From assembly GCA_944322775.1 (NCBI GenBank), contig CALUQA010000172.1, positions 1 to 25,259 on the forward strand: 25,259 bases of DNA, in the 5' to 3' direction. The notes below the pieces were generated by a model that did not search any database, had not been told where the DNA came from, and saw only the letters and a program-made list of their open reading frames with translations. Shown one piece after another: positions 1-7,360 of this stretch. This DNA comes from an uncultured Elusimicrobiales bacterium (GTDB lineage: Bacteria > Elusimicrobiota > Elusimicrobia > Elusimicrobiales > Elusimicrobiaceae). The position numbers and the translations under genes are program-made. The stretch's first letter is position 1. Each line of letters starts with the position of its first letter.

Positions 1-5
1 TTAAA

Positions 6-84
6 TGGCGGAGTCGACGGGATTCGAACCCGCGGTCTCTGCCTTGACAGGGCAGCGTGTTAGACCAGGCTACACCACGACTCC
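6..84 (-). tRNA. tRNA-Asp (anticodon GTC)
   Basis: The minus strand folds as a complete cloverleaf. The 7-bp acceptor stem pairs 84-78 with 16-10, the discriminator base is G (position 9) and the CCA end is encoded (8-6). The anticodon stem CTGCC/GGCAG holds the loop CTGTCAA, giving anticodon GTC (48-46), which reads GAC and GAU. The T-loop has the standard GGTTCGAATCC form. The acceptor beginning GGAG and discriminator G73 fit tRNA-Asp. It lies downstream of murB on the same strand but has its own promoter at 111-140. Confidence 0.97.
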
Positions 85-110
85 AACGACTTAAATTCTT
101 TCGTACCTAT

Positions 111-140
111 ATTTTAGCTTAATTGCGGGGGGTGCGTCAA
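111..140 (-). promoter_or_regulatory. Sigma70-type promoter of tRNA-Asp
   Basis: On the minus strand, TTGACG (140-135) and TAAAAT (116-111) are separated by 18 bp. The predicted start is near 104, about 20 nt before the mature tRNA 5' end, so a short 5' leader would be removed by RNase P. It is the best consensus promoter in the window. Confidence 0.65.
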
Positions 141-171
141 TTTTTTTTAAAAATACCTTAAAAAATAACGC

Positions 172-1074
172 TTATCTGGCAAAATCGCCCCACAAAATTT
201 GTTCCAGTTCCAGCTCTATGCCGCTTTTTTCTTTTACTTGGCGGCGCACTTCGGCCATAAGGTCTTTGATGTCTTCGGGCGTGGCGTGGTTGAAATTGAT
301 AATAAACCCCGCGTGCTTTTCAGACACTTTGGCCCCGCCGATGCTCAGCCCCCTCAGGCCGGCTTCGTCAATCAGGCGCGAAGCATAATCGCCCACCGGG
401 CGTTTAAAAACACTGCCGGCGGAAGGGAAATCCAGCGGTTGCTTTTCTATACGTTTATGCAAAATGGAGTTGCGGGTTTCGGTCAAAGAAGCAAAATCTT
501 TGCTTTCCAGCATAAACCCCGCGCTAAGCACAATGTAGTCTTCTATGCCTTCCACATGGCGGTAAGAATGGGGCAAATCCTTTTTAAGCAGCATGGCGGG
601 TTTGCCTTCAAAATCAATCACTTCCACATATTCCAGGCAGTCAAACGTTTCCTGCCCAAAAGCGCCGGCATTCATATACACCGCGCCGCCCACACTGCCC
701 GGTATGCCGGAAAGTTTTTCCATGCCGGCCAAGCCCGCTTCAACGGAAATTTCACACACTTTGTCCAGCGCGGCGCCGGCCTGTGCGGTAATGCGGTTGC
801 CTTTTACGGCGGTTTGGTTCATGTGTTTGGTGGAGCAAACAATGCCGCCTATCCCTTTGCCTCCCACTAAAATGTTGGAACCAAAGCCAATAATGTGCAG
901 CGGGATATTTTCCGTGCGGGCCAGTTTAAGCACAAAGCTCCAGTCCTCGCTGCTGGCGGGATAAACGTAAACCTGCGCCGGCCCGCCCGTGCGATAGGTG
1001 GTGTGGCGGCTCATGGGCTCGTCAAAGAGGCAGTTTTCTTTAAAATAAGCGGCCAGTTCTTTTTTATAGTCCAT
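172..1074 (-). CDS. murB: UDP-N-acetylenolpyruvoylglucosamine reductase MurB
   Basis: MurB reduces UDP-GlcNAc-enolpyruvate to UDP-MurNAc with NADPH and FAD, the second committed step of cytoplasmic peptidoglycan precursor synthesis. The 300-aa protein has the family's FAD-binding domain first: TTYRTGG (25-31), the flavin loop GFGSNILVGG (63-72) and GIPGSVGGAVYMNAGAFG (123-140). The MurB C-terminal domain follows, with SAGSVFKRP (218-226) carrying the expected catalytic Ser221 and a final acidic stretch whose Glu289 or Glu291 should be the second catalytic residue. Length and layout fit the shorter MurB type. The ATG at 1074 is preceded by AAGG at suitable spacing. It starts 8 nt after the stop of the upstream barrel gene, so the two are probably cotranscribed. 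No hairpin terminator is visible after it, only an A/T-rich stretch at 141-170. Confidence 0.97.
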   Translation of the reverse strand: MDYKKELAAYFKENCLFDEPMSRHTTYRTGGPAQVYVYPASSEDWSFVLKLARTENIPLHIIGFGSNILVGGKGIGGIVCSTKHMNQTAVKGNRITAQAGAALDKVCEISVEAGLAGMEKLSGIPGSVGGAVYMNAGAFGQETFDCLEYVEVIDFEGKPAMLLKKDLPHSYRHVEGIEDYIVLSAGFMLESKDFASLTETRNSILHKRIEKQPLDFPSAGSVFKRPVGDYASRLIDEAGLRGLSIGGAKVSEKHAGFIINFNHATPEDIKDLMAEVRRQVKEKSGIELELEQILWGDFAR

Positions 1075-1082
1075 GTTTTACC

Positions 1083-1775
1083 TTAAAAGTTCAGCCCAAT
1101 ACCGCCCTGAAAGCCATGGCTGTATTTGGTATAAGTATAGGCACCGTAGACGTAAAACAGCGGCAGCGGGTGAAAGTTGACGCCGGCCGTATAGCGCACC
1201 ACGCCGTCGTCGGCTTTTTCGCCGGAAAAAGCGCCCAGGTCTTTGGTGGTCAGTTCGCTGTAGTCATAGCCAATGCCCACATACGGGGTCAAAAACAACA
1301 CGTTGACGGAAGCGGAGGCGGACACGGAATAGTGGTCGCCGTCATAATAGTCGGTGCCGTAGCGGTCATAAAAAGCCGCGGCGGACAAATTGATTAAAGC
1401 CAAAGAGCCGTGCCATTTCAGGCCGCCGCCCAAGGATTTAAACCCGTCATATTGCGTGCCGCGCAGGGCAATGCCCATGCCCAAAATGGGCAGCTGCGTT
1501 TCGGCGGTAATAAAAGGCGCGTAAAAATAATCTTCGGAAGAAAAATTGTCGGAAGAGGTTTTGACGGCGGAAACGGAAGCGCCAATGTCAAACCCCGGGA
1601 AGGTGACCCCTTTGCCGGTGTGGAAGTCGGCCAGGCCAATCATAGTGGAAATATCGCGGTTGTAATCGGCCAAGCCGCCTACGGAAAAGTGATCGGCAAA
1701 ATCGCTGTTCATGCTGGCGCTGGCGGGCAAAGCAAAGACTAAAGTGAATAATACGGCAGTGATAAGTTTTTTCAT
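1083..1775 (-). CDS. Small outer-membrane beta-barrel protein, function unknown
   Basis: I do not recognise a named family. The 230-aa product begins with a typical Sec signal peptide (MKKLITAVLFTLVFALPASA, 1-20). The mature part is rich in Gly, Tyr, Phe and alternating hydrophobic residues with no hydrophobic helix, as in a beta barrel, and it ends in Phe (GGIGLNF), the usual C-terminal signal for outer-membrane insertion. At about 210 mature residues an 8- to 10-strand barrel is plausible. The ATG is preceded by AAGGA six bases upstream, and a good promoter lies at 1812-1840. It is the first gene of a probable two-gene unit with murB, which does not itself reveal a function. Confidence 0.75.
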   Translation of the reverse strand: MKKLITAVLFTLVFALPASASMNSDFADHFSVGGLADYNRDISTMIGLADFHTGKGVTFPGFDIGASVSAVKTSSDNFSSEDYFYAPFITAETQLPILGMGIALRGTQYDGFKSLGGGLKWHGSLALINLSAAAFYDRYGTDYYDGDHYSVSASASVNVLFLTPYVGIGYDYSELTTKDLGAFSGEKADDGVVRYTAGVNFHPLPLFYVYGAYTYTKYSHGFQGGIGLNF

Positions 1776-1811
1776 AGCAAGTCCTTGTTGATAAATTTAA
1801 TTACATGTCAT

Positions 1812-1840
1812 ATCATAGAAAAAGAGAACGCGCCGCGCAA
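1812..1840 (-). promoter_or_regulatory. Promoter of the barrel gene-murB unit
   Basis: On the minus strand, TTGCGC (1840-1835), a 17-bp spacer and TATGAT (1817-1812) precede the gene. The predicted start near 1805 gives a leader of about 30 nt containing the AAGGA ribosome-binding site. Confidence 0.5.
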
Positions 1841-1878
1841 GAACGCCGGGCTCATTTTATATAAGAGAGGGGAACTTT

Positions 1879-3426
1879 ATGGTCAGTCCGCTGGCAGGAA
1901 CTTTAACCAAACAACGCATTGATGTGGAAAAACTACGCGCCTTATTTTGGCAGCCCGACGGGGAAATTGCCCCGGTTAAATTTGGCACTTCGGGTCACCG
2001 CGGCCAGCTGGGGCGCGGCTTTGCCGCCGCGCATGCGCTGGCTATTGCCCAAGCGGTGGCGCGCATTCATTTGGAAGACGGCGTCAAAGGTCCGGTTTTG
2101 TGCGGGGGGGATACGCGTTTGATGTCCCAAACGGTGGCGCAGCTGTGTGCGGAAGTGCTGGCCGGCAACGGCTTAAGCGTTATTTTGCCGGATATGCCGC
2201 TGCCAACGCCGGTGTTTTCTTTTGAAATTATTAACGGCCGTGCCAGCGCCTGCTTAAACGGCACTGCCAGCCACAACCCGCCGCAGGATATGGGGCTGAA
2301 ATACAATCCTTCTCATGGCGGCCCCGCCGGAAGCGAGCTGACCGGCCGCATTGAAAAATATGCCAACGAATATTTAAAAAATCCCGCGCAAATTAAGCGT
2401 CTGCCGCTTGCGGAAGCCCGCCAAAAAGGCTTGGTTAAAACGGCCGATTTAATTACGCCTTACGTAAGCGCTTTGGGGCGCATGGTGGATTTTGCCGCTA
2501 TCAAAAAGGCCGGCTTAAAAGCCGCCATTCACCCGTTGGGCGGCAGCAGCTTGCCTTTTTACCGTGCCATTAAAGAAAAGTACGGTTTGGACAATATGCA
2601 CATTGTCAACGAAACGTTGGACCCTACTTTTTATTTTATTCCCATTGACCACGACGGCAAAATCCGCATGGATCCTTCGTCTGTCTATCCCATGAAGCCG
2701 CTGATTGATTTGGTGAAAAACGGCGAGTATGATTTTGCCGGCGCCAGCGACCCCGACGCCGACCGCTTTGGCTGTGCCACCAAAGAAGGGGGGCTCATTC
2801 CGCCCAACCATGCTTTGTGCGTTGTGGCAAACTATTTGATTAAAACCCGCCACCCGCAGGAAGGCATGCTTATCGGGCGTACCTTGGGCACCACAGCCCT
2901 GCTGGACCGCATTGCGCAAGACGCCGGTTACGGCATTGACGAGGTGAACGTCGGGTTTAAATATTTTGTGGACGGCATTGTAAAGGGCCGCTATATCTTG
3001 GCCGGGGAAGAAAGCGCCGGCATGAGCATGAGCGGCTGGACGCCGGAAAAAGACGGCATTTTGGCTGTGTGCCTGCTGCTGGAAATTGCTTCCAAATGCG
3101 GCGATATTGCCAAACTGTACGATAACCTTACGCAAAAATACGGCAAGCCCTATTATACCCGCGTGGACGTACCGACAGATGAAGCGCTGAAAAAGAAAGT
3201 GCAGTCTTTTAAGAAAGAAGACTTAAAAGATTTAACCGTCGTTGCCGGGGAAAAAGTGTTAAACGTGCGCGACACGGACGGTATCAAAGTATATTTGCAA
3301 AGCTCGTGGTTTTTGGTGCGGCCTTCCGGCACGGAAAATATTTTAAAGTTCTATGCCGAAACGTTCATCAGCCAGGAGCACCTGCAAAAAATAATAGAAG
3401 AAGGACGAAAATATTTTGGCGTATAA
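1879..3426 (+). CDS. pgm: Alpha-D-phosphohexomutase (phosphoglucomutase)
   Basis: The enzyme interconverts glucose-1-phosphate and glucose-6-phosphate, linking glycolysis with glycogen and nucleotide-sugar synthesis for LPS. All four phosphohexomutase landmarks are present in order: the phosphoserine loop TASHNPP (Ser131), the Mg-binding loop DPDAD (291-295), the sugar-binding GEESAG (376-381) and the phosphate-binding RPSGTE (481-486). The N-terminal VKFGTSGHRG and the GGPA after the serine loop are typical of the E. coli Pgm branch (glucose-specific) rather than ManB or GlmM. At 515 aa it is slightly shorter than E. coli Pgm. The ATG follows GAGGGG with 7-nt spacing. The gene is monocistronic, divergent from the barrel gene and closed by a terminator at 3441-3460. 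Substrate choice is by similarity only. Confidence 0.93.
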   Translation: MVSPLAGTLTKQRIDVEKLRALFWQPDGEIAPVKFGTSGHRGQLGRGFAAAHALAIAQAVARIHLEDGVKGPVLCGGDTRLMSQTVAQLCAEVLAGNGLSVILPDMPLPTPVFSFEIINGRASACLNGTASHNPPQDMGLKYNPSHGGPAGSELTGRIEKYANEYLKNPAQIKRLPLAEARQKGLVKTADLITPYVSALGRMVDFAAIKKAGLKAAIHPLGGSSLPFYRAIKEKYGLDNMHIVNETLDPTFYFIPIDHDGKIRMDPSSVYPMKPLIDLVKNGEYDFAGASDPDADRFGCATKEGGLIPPNHALCVVANYLIKTRHPQEGMLIGRTLGTTALLDRIAQDAGYGIDEVNVGFKYFVDGIVKGRYILAGEESAGMSMSGWTPEKDGILAVCLLLEIASKCGDIAKLYDNLTQKYGKPYYTRVDVPTDEALKKKVQSFKKEDLKDLTVVAGEKVLNVRDTDGIKVYLQSSWFLVRPSGTENILKFYAETFISQEHLQKIIEEGRKYFGV

Positions 3427-3434
3427 CTAAACCT

Positions 3435-3465
3435 AAAAAAGCCCCGTTTAAAAACGGGGCTTTTT
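3435..3465. terminator. Bidirectional rho-independent terminator, pgm / RR-GGDEF
   Basis: GCCCCGTT (3441-3448) pairs with AACGGGGC (3453-3460) around a 4-nt loop. Six A residues precede the stem and five T residues follow it, so it can stop transcription on both strands. It lies between the convergent pgm and the receiver-GGDEF gene, 3 bases beyond the latter's stop codon. Confidence 0.85.
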
Positions 3466-3468
3466 AAA

Positions 3469-4395
3469 TCAGCTTCTGCGGTCTATGGCGTAGTAACTGT
3501 CCTGGTGTTTTTTTGCCAGGCATTTGAGCTCGCTGCCGATGTTGCTTACCTGGGCAAAAGAAGTCAGCTCTTTAAGGGAGTTGTGCACAATGCCAATGCC
3601 AATGGAAAGAAAGCCGAATTTTTCGGTTTCGCCTTTGCGGTTGACCGACACCATGTAGCCTTGTGCGCGGTCCGTATCGTTATAAAAAGACGGGCCCATG
3701 CGGTTCATGCCCGCCACAATCTGCTGGGCAATGGGTTCTGCCTTGTCCAACGCGCACACCACAATAAAGTCATCTCCGCCCACGTGCCCCACAAACGAGT
3801 GCGGGTCCTGCTGGGCACTGTCCACAATCAGCTTGGCGGTGGCCAAAAGCACTTTGTCGCCGGCGCCAAAGCCGTATTTGTCGTTATAAGATTTAAAATT
3901 GTTCAAGTCACAGTACAAAACGGCAAACTTGCGGCCGGAAGCAATTTCCTGCTCAATGCGGGCCTGAATGGAGGGGTTGCCCGGCAGGCGGGTGAGGGGA
4001 TTGCAGTCCATTTTTTGTTTGTTGCGTTTAAGCAGCAGCTTCACGCGGGCCACCACTTCATCAGCGTCGGCTGGTTTGGTCAAATAGTCGTCAATGTCCA
4101 GCCCCAGGCCTTCCAGCTTGGTGTGTTTGTCGGTCACGGCCGTAAAAATAATAATCGGGGTGTGCAAATAGCCGGTGTGGCTGCGCACGTCCTGCACCAC
4201 TTCAAAGCCCGTTTTGCGGGGCATTTCATAGTCCAGGATTAACAAATCGGGGTTTTCTTTATAAATTTTGTCCAGCGCGTCCTGTCCGTCTTCTGCGGTC
4301 ACGACGGTAAAGCCGGCGTCGGTCAAAATTTCGGAAACCAACATACGAATGGAGGCACTGTCGTCTGCCAGTAAGATTTTCGCTTTGTGTTCCAT
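3469..4395 (-). CDS. Response regulator with C-terminal GGDEF-type domain (GGDDF variant)
   Basis: The 308-aa protein has an N-terminal receiver domain (about 5-125) with the acidic pair D11/D12, phosphoacceptor D55 in LILDYEMP, T85 and K107. A GGDEF domain follows (about 130-305). Its substrate region YCDLNNFKSYNDKYGFGAGD (161-180) keeps N171 and D180, the two residues that read guanine in diguanylate cyclases. The signature loop is GGDDF (206-210) instead of GGDEF, and no RxxD inhibitory site lies ahead of it. It may therefore make c-di-GMP without product inhibition, or have reduced activity. No histidine kinase is adjacent. An AGGA precedes the ATG. Domain assignment is secure; enzymatic activity is inference. 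Confidence 0.9.
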   Translation of the reverse strand: MEHKAKILLADDSASIRMLVSEILTDAGFTVVTAEDGQDALDKIYKENPDLLILDYEMPRKTGFEVVQDVRSHTGYLHTPIIIFTAVTDKHTKLEGLGLDIDDYLTKPADADEVVARVKLLLKRNKQKMDCNPLTRLPGNPSIQARIEQEIASGRKFAVLYCDLNNFKSYNDKYGFGAGDKVLLATAKLIVDSAQQDPHSFVGHVGGDDFIVVCALDKAEPIAQQIVAGMNRMGPSFYNDTDRAQGYMVSVNRKGETEKFGFLSIGIGIVHNSLKELTSFAQVSNIGSELKCLAKKHQDSYYAIDRRS

Positions 4396-4459
4396 ATTTT
4401 CCTATTAAACGAAATATCCGTCTTTTTAGCAAGAGGGGCGGCGGCAAAAACGTATTTTA

Positions 4460-4472
4460 TATAATAAAGTAT
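4460..4472 (+). promoter_or_regulatory. -10 element placing the antiporter start at its ATG (leaderless)
   Basis: A perfect TATAAT (4460-4465) stands seven bases before the ATG at 4473, so transcription should begin at about 4472-4473. There is no Shine-Dalgarno sequence and no convincing -35 box at 16-18 bp. Confidence 0.45.
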
Positions 4473-5771
4473 ATGACTTCGGCTATATTATTTATAGGTG
4501 TTGTATTGTTTTTGGGGCAGGTGTTTTCTTCTTTATTTGAAAAAACGCGTCTGCCCGATGTGCTGCCGCTGATGATTTTGGGCATGATTATGGGCCCGAT
4601 TACCGGCATTGTAAAGCCTGAAATGTTTGGCCAGGCCGGGCAAATATTTACCACGCTGGCCTTAATTGTGGTGCTGTTTCAAAGCGGCATTGAATTTAAA
4701 ATTCTTTCCTTGCGCGGGGCCATGGGGTCAGGGTTTTTGCTGACCACGGTGGCCTTTGGGCTTATTCTGCTGGTTATTGCGGGGCTGGTGCATTTGGTGC
4801 TGGGCATACCGCAAATTTACGCGCTTATCATCGGCTCTATCGTGGCGGACAATTCCACCGCCGTCATTACGCCGCTTTTGGATAAGTTAAACATAGCCGG
4901 CAAAACAAAAACCATTCTGTTTTTGGAAGCCAATGTGACGGGGGTTTACTCCATTGTGGTGGCCTTGGCCCTGATGGGCGTGGCCGTGCAGGGGGGCAAA
5001 CTTTCGGCCCAGGGCGTGGGGTTGGATATCTTGCGTTCGTTTGGGCTTGGGTTGCTTTTAAGCATTGTGGCCGGGCTTTTTTGGATGCGTATTTTAAACC
5101 GCGTGCGCGGGCTTGAAAATGCCGTGTCTTTAACCTTTGCTTTTGTGCTGCTTGTTTACAGCGTCAGCGAACTGGTGGGCGGGGACGGCGCCATTGCCAC
5201 CTTGGCTTTTGGCGTGGTGGCCGGCAATATACGCTTGATTAAACGCCTGTGGCTTAAAAAATGGAACTTTAACACCATTCCTTTTAACAAAGGGGAAAAA
5301 GGCTTTTTTGAAGAAGTGGAGTTTATTTTTAAAACGCTGTTCTTTGTGTATATGGGTATTTCCATGCACATTGGGGAAATCCACTTGGTGCTGCTGGGGC
5401 TGTTCTTTGCTTTGGTCAAACTGCTGGTGCGCACGCCGTGCGTCAACTGGTGCGTGGGCAAAAGCACCACCCGCAGCGACTGTTCCGTCATGCTGGCCAT
5501 GTGCCCCAACGGGCTGGTCAGCGCCGTGTTGGCTGCGATGATTGCCCAGCAACTGGACGGAAACGGCAAGGTGATTCCGGATATTATTTATTCCGTCATT
5601 TTCTTTAGCGTAATCCTTTCCAGCTTAATGTCCTTCCGCATAGAGAAAGGCGGCCTGCGCTGGATAGGCAAAACGTTCTTTTCCCGCCATGCAGAAGAGG
5701 TCCCCGCGGCCGCGGCGCCCGTCGCAGCGGCAGAACAGCGCCCGCAGCCCGAGCAAGGGCCGCAGGCTTAA
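4473..5771 (+). CDS. Cation:proton antiporter (CPA superfamily, Na+/H+ exchanger fold)
   Basis: A 432-aa polytopic inner-membrane protein with about 11-13 hydrophobic segments between residues 1 and 390, a typical Na+/H+ or K+/H+ exchanger fold. The unwound-helix motif appears as IVADNSTAVITPLL (123-136) and the next helix as FLEANVTGVYSIV (150-162). In related antiporters that second segment normally carries an ND or TD pair whose Asp binds the ion; here the equivalent position is Gly157. The tail (408-432) is a low-complexity Ala/Pro/Glu/Gln stretch, probably cytosolic and disordered. No TrkA-N or other regulatory domain follows. The gene is monocistronic, and its stop codon interlocks with that of convergent pgeF. 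Family is secure; the transported ion is unknown. Confidence 0.85.
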   Translation: MTSAILFIGVVLFLGQVFSSLFEKTRLPDVLPLMILGMIMGPITGIVKPEMFGQAGQIFTTLALIVVLFQSGIEFKILSLRGAMGSGFLLTTVAFGLILLVIAGLVHLVLGIPQIYALIIGSIVADNSTAVITPLLDKLNIAGKTKTILFLEANVTGVYSIVVALALMGVAVQGGKLSAQGVGLDILRSFGLGLLLSIVAGLFWMRILNRVRGLENAVSLTFAFVLLVYSVSELVGGDGAIATLAFGVVAGNIRLIKRLWLKKWNFNTIPFNKGEKGFFEEVEFIFKTLFFVYMGISMHIGEIHLVLLGLFFALVKLLVRTPCVNWCVGKSTTRSDCSVMLAMCPNGLVSAVLAAMIAQQLDGNGKVIPDIIYSVIFFSVILSSLMSFRIEKGGLRWIGKTFFSRHAEEVPAAAAPVAAAEQRPQPEQGPQA

Positions 5772-6457
5772 GGGCGGTAGACAAACGTAAGCAGTGCGTC
5801 TTTGGTGTGATCCCTGCGGTAAGAGAAAAATTTTTCTTTGTCTCCGCAGGTGCAGTAATAAGGCAGTCTGATATCTTCTTTTTTCAGCCCGGCGGCGGTA
5901 AGCTGCCGGGTAATTTCTTGGTTTAAATCCACATACATTTTGCCGTTTTTATGCAGCACGCAGCCGGGGAATTGGTCGGCTACGTCCTGCTGCACTTCAA
6001 AACAGCAGCTTTGTATATGCGGCCCGGCCCAGGCGCTTAAACGCCCTTTGCCGCCGTTTTGCAAAACGGCTTGCGCCGTTTTTTGCGGCAGCTTGGCCGC
6101 CACCCCGCGCCACCCGCAATGGGAAAGGCCGATGACTTCGGCTTTTTCGTCCCACACAATCAGCGGCACGCAGTCGGCCGTCAAAATGGCCGCACCCATA
6201 CCGCCGCCGCGGATTATCCAGCCGTCGGCTTGCGGCAGCGGGCCGTTTTGAATTTGGCGCATTTGCGCTAGGGAAGACACGCAGACCAGTTTGTCGGAAT
6301 GGATTTGTTTAAAGCGCAAGATGTTTTCTTCCGGTATGCCCAATTGCTCAAACAAAGCATGGGTGTTTTGCGCCAGGCGCATATTGCCGGCACTGCGCAG
6401 CGTGGTGCCGTGCACAACGCCTAAAGAAAGCAAACGAGGGTCGGAAATGATTTTCAT
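5768..6457 (-). CDS. pgeF: Peptidoglycan editing factor PgeF (YfiH/YlmD, laccase-domain family)
   Basis: The 229-aa protein matches the YfiH/LACC1 family along its length: KQIHSD (50-55), ADGW (77-80), TADCVPLIVWD (93-103), HCGWRG (113-118), GPHIQSCCFEV (145-155) and the C-terminal CTCGDKEKFFSYRRD (202-216). The His53, Cys96 and His113 set corresponds to the family's zinc site. In E. coli this protein prevents L-Ser from replacing L-Ala in UDP-MurNAc peptides; older annotations call it polyphenol oxidase. Its ATG overlaps the murI stop codon by one base (TAATG), which suggests translational coupling, and that pairing with glutamate racemase supports a peptidoglycan role. Confidence 0.92.
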   Translation of the reverse strand: MKIISDPRLLSLGVVHGTTLRSAGNMRLAQNTHALFEQLGIPEENILRFKQIHSDKLVCVSSLAQMRQIQNGPLPQADGWIIRGGGMGAAILTADCVPLIVWDEKAEVIGLSHCGWRGVAAKLPQKTAQAVLQNGGKGRLSAWAGPHIQSCCFEVQQDVADQFPGCVLHKNGKMYVDLNQEITRQLTAAGLKKEDIRLPYYCTCGDKEKFFSYRRDHTKDALLTFVYRP

Positions 6458-7254
6458 TAGTTTAATTTTTTAAGGTACACGCGTTTAAGTTCGCGCCCCA
6501 AAATGTTTTTGGCCAAGCGTTTAAAGCGGGCGGGTGCGTCGCTGGCGTAAATCTTCATGCTGCCGCGGCCGGAGGGGTTTAATTGGTCGGTTTGCGTCAG
6601 GCGGGTTTTAACTTCCTGCGCCAGCACTTCGGCCGAGTCTACCAGTTTGACGTTTTTGCCCAGCTTGGCGGCAATCAGTTTTTTGATGACGGGGTAATGC
6701 GTACAGCCCAAAATGACGGTGTCGGCCCCGCTTTTGGCCACGCCGTCCAGATAGTCGGCAATGATATATTTTCCCGCGGTTTTGTGTATCCAGCCTTCTT
6801 CAATCAGCGGCACAAAAACGGGGCATGCGCGTTGATAGGTGCGTATGCGTTTGTCCAGGCGTTTGAGTGCCTTGGGGTAGGCCTTGCTTTGCACGGTGGC
6901 TTCGGTGGCGATGATGGCCACTTTGCCGTTTTTGGTGCATTGGGCGGCCTTCATGGCGCCGGGTAAAATAACGCCGATAACGGGGACGGAAATTTTCTTT
7001 TGCAGTTCGGCCAATGCCAGGGCGGACGCCGTGTTGCAGGCCACCACGATCAGCTTGACGCCCTGCTTTTCCATAAAGCGGGCAATGTCTAGGGCAAAGC
7101 GGGTGACGGCTGCCTTGGATTTGGAACCGTAAGGCACGTTGACCGTATCGCCAAAATAAATCAATTTTTCTTTGGGCAGGGCTTTGGAAAGCGTTTTTAA
7201 AATGGTCAGCCCGCCAAGGCCGGAGTCAAAAACCCCTATTGGACGCGTGTTCAT
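6457..7254 (-). CDS. murI: Glutamate racemase MurI
   Basis: MurI converts L-Glu to D-Glu for the second position of the peptidoglycan stem peptide. The 265-aa protein shows the family N-terminus IGVFDSGLGGLT (6-17, with Asp10 and Ser11), YFGDT (33-37) and VPYG (40-43). The two catalytic cysteines lie in ACNTAS (Cys73) and GCTHYP (Cys184). Full length and all motifs intact. It is the first gene of a two-gene unit with pgeF. The start lies six bases after a TATAAT box and has no Shine-Dalgarno sequence, so its mRNA is probably leaderless. Confidence 0.97.
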   Translation of the reverse strand: MNTRPIGVFDSGLGGLTILKTLSKALPKEKLIYFGDTVNVPYGSKSKAAVTRFALDIARFMEKQGVKLIVVACNTASALALAELQKKISVPVIGVILPGAMKAAQCTKNGKVAIIATEATVQSKAYPKALKRLDKRIRTYQRACPVFVPLIEEGWIHKTAGKYIIADYLDGVAKSGADTVILGCTHYPVIKKLIAAKLGKNVKLVDSAEVLAQEVKTRLTQTDQLNPSGRGSMKIYASDAPARFKRLAKNILGRELKRVYLKKLN

Positions 7255-7266
7255 ATATTTATTATA
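7254..7266 (-). promoter_or_regulatory. -10 element placing the murI start at its ATG (leaderless)
   Basis: On the minus strand a perfect TATAAT (7266-7261) is followed by six bases and the murI ATG at 7254. The predicted start, seven bases after the box, is the A of the ATG. No good -35 box is visible. Confidence 0.45.
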
Positions 7267-7323
7267 GTAATTGCGGGGGCTTTTGTCTTTGCCGCCAAGG
7301 CGCCGGCGTTTAGGCGGGCTGAA

Positions 7324-7360
7324 CTGACAAATTTGGGTTATATTGTGCTAGAATATGAAT
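7324..7360 (+). promoter_or_regulatory. Promoter of the TPR-kinase gene (leaderless)
   Basis: An extended -10 element, TGC followed by TAGAAT (7349-7354), predicts a start at 7361, which is the A of the second in-frame ATG. CTGACA (7324-7329) could be a -35 box at a long 19-bp spacing. The first ATG (7355) would lie upstream of the start site. Confidence 0.45.

Noticed and set aside
141..170. A/T inverted repeat after murB as a terminator
   Set aside because: It has no G/C pairs and partly adjoins the tRNA promoter; no convincing terminator hairpin.
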